This document shows positions 36,979 to 45,458 of a stretch of DNA of 64,000 bases, in pieces. Source of the stretch: UBA4732 sp963823075 (GTDB lineage Bacteria; Planctomycetota; Planctomycetia; Gemmatales; Gemmataceae); NCBI GenBank assembly GCA_963823075.1, contig CAWGKE010000023.1, forward strand, positions 1,364,001-1,428,000, read 5' to 3'. Numbering within the stretch: position 1 is the first letter of the stretch; the number at the start of each line of letters is the position of its first letter. Both the position numbers and the translations under genes were made by a program. The notes under the pieces are model-generated. The model saw nothing but the letters and a program-made list of their open reading frames with translations, was not told the origin of the DNA and did no database searches.

Positions 36979-39900
36979 ATGTGGACACCCAAGCGGATCG
37001 TACTGCTGGCGTTGGGCTTCTTCGTCTTCTTCTCCGGCTACATGCTGTACTCCACCGCACTGGGCGGCATCGACGGCCTGCCGCCGCTGCCCGCGGCCGA
37101 TCTGCCGCCCGACCCCGGCCATTTGCCGTCCGGGCCGCTGCCGTCGCACGGACTCAAGCTCGAAGACAAGCTGCGCCAGGCCTTCGGTCAGGACTGCCCC
37201 GAGCTGAAATGGCCCCTCAAGCTGGAGCTGAACTCCAAGAACATGGTCGTGGCCGCCCGCAACTTCACCATTGAGGACGACGGCCGGCTGCAACTCGACC
37301 GCGTCAGCGTCGCCCTGTTCAAGGCCCACGACGACGGCAAGTTTCCCGAGATCAACACCGTCCGGGCCAAGCAGGCGTACCTGACCTTCGACAAGAAGCT
37401 CGGCCAGAACGACAAGGACTTCGGCGGCCGACGCATCATCGCCGCCGAGCTGCTCGGCGACGACGCCGACAACATCGAAATCGTCAACAACCACCGCACG
37501 GCCGAGCGCGACAAACACCTGCACCTCGACATCGTTCACGGGCCTCTCTATTATGACGAGGCGAAAAGTCTGATATGGACCGACGACGACGTCCGCGTCG
37601 AGGACGACCAGAATCAACCGCCCACGGTCGTCACCGGCCGGGGGATGGAAGTGCATCTCGCGGCCGCGGAGGTCCGACCGGACGCCAAGCCGGCGCGGCG
37701 CGGCAAGCCGCGGGGCGGCGGCTTCACCGGCGTGGAACGCATCGTCCTGAAGTCCGGCGTGGACATGAACCTGTACGCTTCCGGCGACTTCCTGTCGAAC
37801 CCGCCGGAGGGGAAGGCGAAGGCCGCCCCGCCGGCCGGGCCGCCGGAAAAGGCGCACGTCAACATCTACACTCCCGGCCGTTTCGAGTACGAGTTCAAAA
37901 AGGACGGCGACATAGCTCGCTTCGACGCGCCCAACGCCGACGCCGCGCACCCTGGCCCGGAGGACCGCACCGTCAAGGTGATCCGCTACACCACCCCCGC
38001 GCCCGACGACAAGGCCCCCCAGGACAAGCTGTCCTGCCAGCACCTGGAGCTGCGGCTGTCCCACAAGGACGGCGGCCCCAGCCCCCACGACGACGGCCCC
38101 GATCACGGCCTGACCATCGACAGCGCCCACGCCGTCGGCGAGGGGGAAGGCTTGGTCGAGCTGCACTCCGACGAACAGAAGCTTTCGGCCTGGTGCTACG
38201 ACCTCCAGTACGACGCGCGGACCAGGCTGACGGTCCTGAAACAGGATCCGAATAAGCCGGATTCCGGCATGAAGGCCGACCAGGAGGGCAACAAGATCCA
38301 CGCCCGCCAGCTCCAGATCCTGGAGCTGCCGCCGGGGCCGGACGGCAAGGCCGCGCGGCAGGTGACGGCCCTGGGGCCGGGCCAGATCGACCTCCTCGAC
38401 AAGACCACCAAGAAGCTGTCCACGCACGCCGCCTGGCGGGAAAAGCTCGTCTCCACCAAGGACGGCGCCCAGGACCTGATCGTCCTGAGCGGGGCGGCGA
38501 CGTTCACCGACGACGAACACGACCAGACGCTCCAGGCCGACACGCTCAAGGTTTGGCTGGCCGCGGCGGAGGGCGGGCCGGCGGCGGCGACCCCGGCCAA
38601 CCCGCAGGCCGCCCGTCGGCCCAGCCACGTCGAGGCCGTCGGCAACGTCGCCGTCCGTTCGAGCGAGCTGACCATTCCGCACGCCGGCCTGCTGGTCGTG
38701 TGGTTCCACGACGTGCCGGGCGAGGCGCTGCCGGCCGCGGCCCCGACGGTCAAGCCGGGCGCGGCCGGCCCGCCGCTCCACCCGGCCGCAAGGCCGGCCG
38801 GATCGGCGCCCGTCGCCGCCGCGCCCGCCCCGGCGGCCGCGGCCGACGCCCCGGCGGCGCCGGCCAAACCCATCGACCTCACGGCCCGTTCCGTGTACGC
38901 CTGGGTGGCCCGCTGCGAACAGAAAAGCACCCTGGAAAAGCTCCAGGCCGAGGGCGACGTCAGCGTGCATCAGGACCCCGCCAAGGAAGGCGAGAAGGGC
39001 GTGGACGTGAAGGGCGACTCGCTGGAAATGACCTACCATCCCGAGGGGAATTTCCTGGTCGTCATGGGCGACCTGGCCCAGCTGATGATGGACCAGATTT
39101 ACATCATGGGTCCGGAGGTGAACATCGACCAGGCGGCCAACAAGGCGTGGGTCAACGGCGCCGGGGCCATGCAGATGGAGAGCAAGAGCGACTTCCAGGG
39201 CCAGCCGCTGGAGAAGCCCGTGCCGCTGACGATTTACTGGAAGAAGGACATGCTCTTCACCGGCAAATACGCCATTTTCACCGAGGCCGTCCAGGCCGAC
39301 GAGGACAACGCGCGTCTGGCGTGTCAGGACGAGATGCGGGTGTCCTTCGACAAAGCGATATCCCTCAAGGAAGGTAATCGCGGCGGCCCGCCGCCGCGGG
39401 TGAAGGAGCTCGTCTGCTCCAAAGACGTCCGCATCGAGAACCGGACGTTGGACGGCGACCGCCTGGTGCGCTACCAGCGCATCGTTGCCGAGGGGCTGGA
39501 GATGAGCGCACTGGAGCCGGAGGACGCCGCCGCCAAGCCCGACGCGGCCAGCGAGGGCAACGAGATCCGCGCCCCGGCCCCGGCGAGGTGCGCCTGTTCC
39601 AGCGCGGCGGCCAGGACCCCCTGGCCGCGCCGGCCGGCGGCAAGGTGACGGCGGCCAAGCCCGACCCCGCCAAGCCCGACGACCCCATGAAGCTGACCTA
39701 CATCACCTACGGCGTCAGCACCGGCGGCGGCCACATGTACGTCAACACCAAGACGAAGTCGGCTTCGTTTTTTGAGAGCGTCCGCGTGCTGAACATGCCG
39801 TGCGACGACCCCAACGTACAGATCGACCTCGACGAGGTCCTCAACCATCTGCCGGAAGGGGCCATGTACCTGCGGGCCGATCGGCTGAACGTGGTCGATC

Positions 39901-40172
39901 ACGGCGACAAGAACAAGTCGCAGCAGGAGATGACGGCCAAGGGGCACGTGACGGTCCAGGCCAAAGACTTCTGGGGCCACTCGGACACGTTGACCTACAA
40001 CGAGGCCAAGGACCAGATCATCTTCGAGGGCGGCGAAAACGGCCTGGCGACGCTCTACAAGCAGAAGCAAAGGGGCGCCGAGCCGCAGCGAATTGAGGGA
40101 AAAACGATCATCTACATCCGCAGTACAGGGATGTTCAAGATCGAGGGCGGCGAGTGGATTAGTGGGAATTGA
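36979..40172 (+). CDS. Very large LptC/OstA-like envelope protein, one frameshift
   Basis: About 1064 residues. A membrane helix near residues 6-25 (RIVLLALGFFVFFSGYML) anchors it, as in LptC. The rest is beta-rich, with repeats of the OstA/LptA kind: NMVVAARNFTIEDDGRLQLDRV, GPLYYDEAKSLIWTDDDVRV, LQADTLKVWL, VDVKGDSLEMTYHPEGNFLVV, LTYNEAKDQIIFEGG. Each has the pattern of a strand, turn and strand found in lipopolysaccharide transport proteins, which are usually only 180-200 residues. A Pro/Ala-rich insert lies near 590-640. The frame breaks near 39575: GCCCC needs one more C, giving IRAPGPGEVRLFQRGG. Position after kdsDC supports a role in moving Kdo-lipid across the periplasm; the multiplication of repeats is unusual. 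Confidence 0.8.
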
Positions 40173-40181
40173 AACGGAAAA

Positions 40182-40247
40182 GGCGAGCGGCGCGGCGTCA
40201 GCCCGCCGGTGAAGGTTCACCGGCGGGCTGACGCCGCGCCGCTCGCC
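40182..40247. repeat. Long inverted repeat, family A copy 2
   Basis: Arms of about 30 bases beginning GGCGAGCGGCGCGGCGTCAG with loop between CCGGTGAAC-like ends. It occupies the gap between two convergent genes (stops at 40172 and 40252), the expected place of a bidirectional terminator. Confidence 0.9.
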
Positions 40248-40251
40248 TCAT

Positions 40252-41046
40252 TCAGAACGCCAGAAACAGCCCCAGCACCGCCAGCAGCACCACCGCCCCG
40301 GCGCCCAGCCGCAGCAGCGTGGTGTAGTAGCCGCGCGTCAGCTCCTCCAGCTTGACGTAGCCGAAGACCACCAGGAACAGCGCCACGAACGACCCCAGGA
40401 TGCGGCCGACGAGCAAATGGCGCTGAGTGACGGCCGGCTCCAGTCTCGCCCTCCGCGCCGCATCGACTTTCGTCTGCATTTTGCGAAGATTCGGATCGCT
40501 CACATCGACATAAGCGGTCGCCAGGTACGACTCCTTGCGCGGTCCTTCCAGCTTCGGGTCCGGCGGCTGTACTTCGATGCGGACGACGCCGAACTGGAGG
40601 AGGTCCTCGTTGGTCGGCTTCCAGCCAATGTCGTGGAAGTTCCGATCCAGGTAATCCTCGACGGACTTCCGGGCCAAATCCAGGGCCACCTGCTCGGCGT
40701 CGTTCCTCGTCTGGCCGTAGGCCGGCTCCTCCCAGGCGCGGTCGGACGGAGGCGGCGGCACGACGTGCCGGGAAGGCTGACGGGGGAGGTTCACCGGCGG
40801 TTGCGCCGGGGCGGGCACGCCGGGCACGGCGGGCGGCTGCGGCGGGGCCGGCGCGATCGGCGGGATCGGCGGGATCGGCGCGATCGGCGGGATCGGCGGG
40901 ATCGGCGCGATCGGCGGGATCGGTGCGATCGGCGCAACAATAACCGGCTGCGGCGGCGCGGCCGGTTGACCGGCGGCGCCCCGCATCAGGTAGATGAACC
41001 CCGCCAGCGCGAAGCACAACGCCGCTATGAAAACGCAGCGATGCAT
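40252..41046 (-). CDS. Pro-rich, two-helix membrane protein
   Basis: A 264-residue protein. After an N-terminal signal/anchor (MHRCVFIAALCFALAGFIYL) comes a repeat tract near residues 38-75 built from PIAPIPPIPP units (coded by GGGATCGGCGGGATCGGCGC-type repeats on the plus strand), then a folded part with RNDAEQVALDLARKSVEDYL, GVVRIEVQPPD and YLATAYVDVSDPNLRK, and two hydrophobic segments near the C-terminus (residues 213-235 and 245-262). It follows the kinase gene with 20 bases between, so it is likely in its operon. Function unknown; the Pro tract would span or stiffen an extracytoplasmic spacer. Confidence 0.7.
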   Translation of the reverse strand: MHRCVFIAALCFALAGFIYLMRGAAGQPAAPPQPVIVAPIAPIPPIAPIPPIPPIAPIPPIPPIAPAPPQPPAVPGVPAPAQPPVNLPRQPSRHVVPPPPSDRAWEEPAYGQTRNDAEQVALDLARKSVEDYLDRNFHDIGWKPTNEDLLQFGVVRIEVQPPDPKLEGPRKESYLATAYVDVSDPNLRKMQTKVDAARRARLEPAVTQRHLLVGRILGSFVALFLVVFGYVKLEELTRGYYTTLLRLGAGAVVLLAVLGLFLAF

Positions 41047-41066
41047 GACGTTTCTCCTCTCCACGG

Positions 41067-42629
41067 TCAGGCGTACCGCAGGCGCATCCGCCGGGCCGGC
41101 GGCGGGGGCGGCGGTTCCCAGGGGCTGACCAGCTGCACCACGGCCGACGCGATCATCAGCACGCCGGCGCCGTACCACATCTGGAACCCGCCCACCAGCA
41201 GCAGCACCAGGCCCCAGAACGCCGCCGCCAGCACCGGGGCGAAGCTGAACCGCTGCGGCCGCCGGCGGTCGGCCATGCGCCACCACCGCAGCGCGAAGAA
41301 GGCCAGGCCGAAATAGCTGATGTAGCTCGCCTCGTTCAGCACGCCGGACGGCGCGATCGACGAGACCACCGACGTGGGCATATCCGGCGTCAGGTTCGGC
41401 GGCGGCGCCTGGCCCGGCGACCAGCCGTCCAGCCACAGGGCGCCGAAGCCGATCAGGCCGCCGACGACCATCAGGATGATCCGCCGCGACCAGCCGTCGC
41501 CGCGCCGGTCGGACCAGAACTTGGACGGGACCAGCACCGACCAGCTCACCGCGACGATGAGGTAAAAGACCGTGCCGAGAAAGTTCCAGTCCGTGTAGGG
41601 GGCCAGCGCCTTCCACAGCACCGTCGCCACCGCGGCGAACAGGACGCTCAGCGTCAGCGCCCGCGTCAGCTCGCCGACCTTGTCCCGCAGCGTGAACGCC
41701 GGCAGCGCGGTCAGCATCGGCTCCGGCGCCCTGGGCGGGATGGGCCGCACCGGGATCGTCGGCAGCGCGTCGGGAATCGGCGGCGGGACGGATCGGCGGT
41801 AGGGCGGAGGGATCGGCGGCGGCGCCGCGGCCGGTTCGGCGTGTCCGACCGCCTCCACCGCGCGGGCCATGTCCGCCATGCTGGCGTAGCGCTGGGCCGG
41901 GTTCTTCGCCAGCGCCTTGGCCACGATCGGCAGGTAGTCCGCCGGCACCTTGCTCAGGTCGGGCGGCGTCGTCAGGTGCTTCATCAGGATTTCGCTGGGC
42001 GTCTCGCCGTCGAACGGCACGCGCCCGGTCAGCATCTCGTAGAAGACGACGCCGGCCGCGTAAACGTCGATCTGCTTGTTGTACTTGCCGCTGGCGATCT
42101 CCGGGGCCATGTAGTGGACGGTGCCGATGCTGTGCGTGTTGTGGGCGCCCTGGCTGTTGGTCAGCGACTTGCTCAATCCGTAATCGCCGACTTTGACCTG
42201 GCCGTTCTCGAGGAAGACGTTGGCCGGCTTGAGGTCGCGGTGGACGATGCCGTGGTCGTGGAGGTAGCCGACCGCGCGGGCCAGGCCGAGGAACCATTCG
42301 CGGGCCAGCTCGCGCGGCAGTCCCTGCGGGTGGCGCTGCAGCACCACGTTGAGCGCCTCGCCGGCCACATATTCCATGACGACCCAGTCGTCGCCCTGGC
42401 CGTCGCTGCGCAGGTCGTAGATGCTGACGAGGTTGGGGTGCTTGAGGTTGATGCACTGGGCCACGCCGCGCAGCTCGATCTCGTTCTCGCCGCGCACCAG
42501 CTTGAGCGCCACTTCCTTGCCGCCGTCGCTGACGGCGAAGTAGACCTCGCCGAAGCCGCCGCGGCCGACGCCCCGCTTGATCGTGAAGCCGTCCAGGGGC
42601 CGCTGACCGGAACTGTAGGTGAATCGCAT
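41067..42629 (-). CDS. Membrane Ser/Thr protein kinase
   Basis: A 520-residue kinase. The catalytic domain (about 15-270) has the Gly loop VGRGGFGEVYF, Lys in VALKLVRGEN, HRDLKPANVFLE, the activation loop DYGLSKSL (Asp-Tyr-Gly in place of DFG), GTVHYMAPE and AAGVVFYEMLTGRVPF. A Pro-rich linker follows and then about six hydrophobic segments between residues 325 and 505, with no obvious extracytoplasmic sensor domain. The kinase starts at ATG 42629. An FHA-domain gene lies directly upstream and a Pro-rich membrane protein gene directly downstream, all on the same strand. Substrate binding through FHA is plausible but unproven. Confidence 0.93.
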   Translation of the reverse strand: MRFTYSSGQRPLDGFTIKRGVGRGGFGEVYFAVSDGGKEVALKLVRGENEIELRGVAQCINLKHPNLVSIYDLRSDGQGDDWVVMEYVAGEALNVVLQRHPQGLPRELAREWFLGLARAVGYLHDHGIVHRDLKPANVFLENGQVKVGDYGLSKSLTNSQGAHNTHSIGTVHYMAPEIASGKYNKQIDVYAAGVVFYEMLTGRVPFDGETPSEILMKHLTTPPDLSKVPADYLPIVAKALAKNPAQRYASMADMARAVEAVGHAEPAAAPPPIPPPYRRSVPPPIPDALPTIPVRPIPPRAPEPMLTALPAFTLRDKVGELTRALTLSVLFAAVATVLWKALAPYTDWNFLGTVFYLIVAVSWSVLVPSKFWSDRRGDGWSRRIILMVVGGLIGFGALWLDGWSPGQAPPPNLTPDMPTSVVSSIAPSGVLNEASYISYFGLAFFALRWWRMADRRRPQRFSFAPVLAAAFWGLVLLLVGGFQMWYGAGVLMIASAVVQLVSPWEPPPPPPARRMRLRYA

Positions 42630-42650
42630 AGGGCATCCCCCTCCCGGAAC

Positions 42651-42734
42651 GATGAACGAGGAATGATGAACGATGAATCAAGAATCAGGATCTAACGGTA
42701 TCTTTTATTCATCATTCATCATTCCTCGTTCATC
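42651..42734. repeat. Inverted repeat, family J, overlapping a stop codon
   Basis: Arms of 28 bases (GATGAACGAGGAATGATGAA... at 42651-42678, complement at 42707-42734 with one mismatch). The core is a short repeat of GATGAAT/GATGAAC. The stop of the FHA gene (42732-42730) lies in the right arm, so the repeat has moved up to or over the gene end. Confidence 0.88.
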
Positions 42735-44074
42735 CTTTGTTTCCGACCGGCTCGACGGCGAAGGCGAAATCGTCGCCCGAAACCAGGGCCCGCGGGCCAA
42801 GGACCGTTCGCTCCGGGACCGTCTTGCCGTTGACGGTAAGGCGGCCGACGTGCCGCAGGCCCAGGCCGTCCTTGTGCCGGAAGAACACTACCGGATCTTT
42901 CATGTCCGGCGCCGGGACGTGGACCTGGGGGCCGGCGCCCAGGATCAGCGTCTCGGCCATCACCAGCACGCCGTCCACGCCCAGGAGCAGCCGATGGCCG
43001 CTCACCAGATCCAGCCGGGCCGTGGCGCTGGGCGGGGCGGGCTGCCAGAACTGGAACTGGCATGAGGCGCCGAGCGTCACCCGATCGCCGGGGTGGAGCA
43101 GGGTGCGCGTGACCGGCTTACCGTTCACCTGCAGCGCCCGCACGGCCTCCAGAACGTAGCCCTCGCCGTCGCGGCTCAGCGTGGCGTGCATCCGCGACAC
43201 GTCGGCCACCAGCGGCACGTCCACTGGCGATCCGGGGACCGCTTGGCCGAAGTTGACCCGCGTCCCCATGCAGACCAGATAACCGCCGACGCCGTCGATC
43301 CACAGCAGGAATCGATCCGGCGAGCTGGGCGGCGCAGGCTGGCGGTTCCGGCCGCGACTCGCTGAGCGCCACCGTCACCGGCTCGACCGCTTTCCAGGCC
43401 TGGCCGCGCGCCTTGCGGGCCTCGGGGTGCTGCGGGGCGACGGCCAGCACCTGCTCGGCCGCGTGAACCACGTCGGCCCCACGGCCGGCGTCGGCCGCCT
43501 CGTGCAGCCGCACCAGCAAGCCGGTCAACACCTGCTGTCGCTGCCCCAGGTCCTTGCCGTACTCTTCCAGGACCTTAAGGCCGCGCACCAGCCGCCCCAC
43601 GCGCTCCACCCCTTCCAGCGCCCGCGTGAACTCGCCGCGGGCCGCCTGATCGCGGGCCGCCAGCCAGCCGCGGGCGGCCTCTTCGACCACCTGCAATTCC
43701 GACGTGCGGACCAGCTTGCCGCGCAATCGGGCGGCGGCTTCTTCCGCCCGTCCCGGTTCGCCGGCCTGGAGCAAGGCACGCACCTCGGCGACGCCCAACC
43801 GCGTCAGGGCTTCGCGCAGCTGCTCCGCGTTCTTCTCCGGCGAGTGGAGGTGTTCGGCCTGGAGCAGGTCGCGCCAGGCGGCCTCCGCATCGTCCTTCCG
43901 CAGGAGGCGCTCGGCCCGCATCGTGAACGCCCGCGCCAGCCGAGTCGTCAGCACGGCGGCGCCGCGATGCTCCAGGGCGTGCGGCTGATTCAGCAGCCGC
44001 AACGCTTCTTCCAGGCGGCCGTGCTTCAACGCCTCCTGGGCCTGTCGCACCGCCAGCCATGCGAACCCGGCCAT
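42730..44074 (-). CDS. Tandem FHA-like protein with helical N-terminus, one frameshift
   Basis: About 448 residues. The N-terminal part (1-225) is alpha-helical, TPR-like (AVRQAQEALKHGRLEEALRL, ALTRLGVAEVRALLQAGEPG). The C-terminal part contains two FHA-like sandwiches: one with DVSRMHATLSRDGEGYVLE, RALQVNGKPV and LHPGDRVTLG, a second with ETLILGAGPQVHVPA and GLRHVGRLTVNGKTV. The first keeps the S-x-x-H pattern of phosphopeptide binders. The frame breaks near 43340, between the two parts. ATG 44074 is chosen; the reading upstream is only the family K repeat. It heads the operon with the Ser/Thr kinase and the Pro-rich membrane protein, so it may be the substrate or scaffold of that kinase. 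Confidence 0.75.
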
Positions 44075-44103
44075 GCGGCCCCCGTATCCCGGCGTCCCTC
44101 CGG

Positions 44104-44150
44104 GGCGAGCCGCCGGGCTTGTCCCGGCGGGATAAACCCGCCGGCTCGCC
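44104..44150. repeat. Palindromic repeat, family K copy 2
   Basis: The reverse complement of the element at 7664-7712 with few changes (GGCGAGCCGCCGGGCTTGTC...). It lies just upstream of the FHA gene start and, in the reading frame of that gene, stays open, which would create a false longer start. Confidence 0.8.
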
Positions 44151-44266
44151 TCGCTCTTGAAACTGCGTCTGAAACCCAAAGCGGCCCCTCGCCCGGCCCT
44201 TCGCCGCGCCTTTCCGAAGGAGGGCGCTTCGGAAAGGTCCGGCGAAGGGCCGTCCCTTATCGCGGA

Positions 44267-45091
44267 TTATTTGTGATCCGCGACATCCGCCTTGGTCCCG
44301 TCCATCTCGGCGGCCTTCTTGTCGAACCGCTTCAGGACGTCGGCGTCAGGGGTTTTGTCGGCCGGCGCGTCGGCGTGGCCCTTGTCGAACTCGGCGTGGA
44401 GATCCAGGACCGTCTCCCGGTGCTTGATCTTCTTCTCCACCTCGTCCATCTCGGCCTTCAGGTTGGCGCGCTCGTTGTCCTCGGCCTGCACACCGGCCTG
44501 GGCCTCGCGGGTGCGGACCATTTCAAGTTCGGCCCTCATCTGATCCAGGCGGGCTTCCATCTCGTTGTTCTGGCTCTCCAGGTTGGCCAGCTGCTCGCGG
44601 GCCGCCTGCAATGCCTGAGTCTTGGCGTCCAGGGCGTCCCTCTTGAAGGCCAAAGACTTTTCAGCGATCTCGTAGGAGTCCAGCTCCTGCTTCAGCTTCT
44701 TTTCGGCCGCCGCGCGGCTGCTGTACGTGGCGTCCTTGTAGGAGTAGGAAGTCTTCTGGGTGTCCAGGTCGGTGCGGAACTTCTGCATCGCCTGCCACTG
44801 GGCGTCCGTGTCCCTGGTCATCCGGGCCACCTCGTCGGTCAGCGCCGTCACGTCGTCCTTCGCCTTGGCGGCCTGGTCGTAGTACTTGGCCTTGTTGTTC
44901 TTGATGTCCTTGAGCTTGCCCTGGAGGACGTCGATGCGCTGCTCCAGCGGGATCGAGTCCTCGGCGCCGTCCTTGAGGGCCTTGCCCTGGTGAACCATCC
45001 AGTCGAACAGCGGCGGGCTGATCCACGCCAGGACGGCCACACCGACCGCCACGGCCAAGCCCGCGATCACAACCTTCTTCATCATGCACAT
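44267..45091 (-). CDS. Membrane-anchored coiled-coil protein
   Basis: A 274-residue protein starting MCMMKKVVIAGLAVAVGVAV, with one membrane helix near residues 5-24 and almost the whole remainder predicted as coiled coil by eye: long runs of heptads (EQRIDVLQGKLKDIKNNKAK, AREQLANLESQNNEMEARLD, LKAEMDEVEKKIKHRE). The C-terminus is acidic. ATG 45091 has a GGGGAAA stretch upstream. It is divergent from the ABC-like gene with 367 bases between. Proteins of this shape often span the periplasm or organise the envelope, but no family is recognised. Confidence 0.72.
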   Translation of the reverse strand: MCMMKKVVIAGLAVAVGVAVLAWISPPLFDWMVHQGKALKDGAEDSIPLEQRIDVLQGKLKDIKNNKAKYYDQAAKAKDDVTALTDEVARMTRDTDAQWQAMQKFRTDLDTQKTSYSYKDATYSSRAAAEKKLKQELDSYEIAEKSLAFKRDALDAKTQALQAAREQLANLESQNNEMEARLDQMRAELEMVRTREAQAGVQAEDNERANLKAEMDEVEKKIKHRETVLDLHAEFDKGHADAPADKTPDADVLKRFDKKAAEMDGTKADVADHK

Positions 45092-45458
45092 GGTGCTTTC
45101 CCCTTTCGGAAAACGTGGTCCGTGACACAACGGTCGAGGAGGCCGACGAGGTTGTTCGTCTTCTCCCTCTACGTTATTCGCCGGCCCTTGCGCCGGATTT
45201 TGCCGATTCGCAAAAAAAATCATCGCCGACTGGACGCGAGAACAGTTCCGGTTCTTTCGCCGGTGTTCATGGTACTCCAATAATACCGGCCGGGGAAAGA
45301 GTTTTCCCGGTTTACCGGCGCCGGAACACTCGCCCCGAACCGCCGGACTTTGCTAAAATCAACGGGGAAGGGCGGTTGGCGCGGCGTCCCAGACTCGAAA
45401 TCATCTCTGCTTTTGCCGGCGCCGCGCGGCCGTCCACCCCACACCCCGAGGAGGCGCC

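Noticed and set aside
35980..39039. A 1019-codon open reading on the minus strand opposite kdsD, kdsC and the OstA-like gene
   Set aside because: High GC with G/C at third positions keeps antisense frames open. The translation is Val/Leu/Arg/Gly-rich with no recognisable motif, and three well recognised genes occupy the other strand.
45092..45458. A defined promoter pair in the divergent gap between the coiled-coil and ABC-like genes
   Set aside because: The gap is AT-richer than its surroundings and has a TAAAAT near 45352, but no matching -35 at a good distance on either strand, so only its position suggests regulation.
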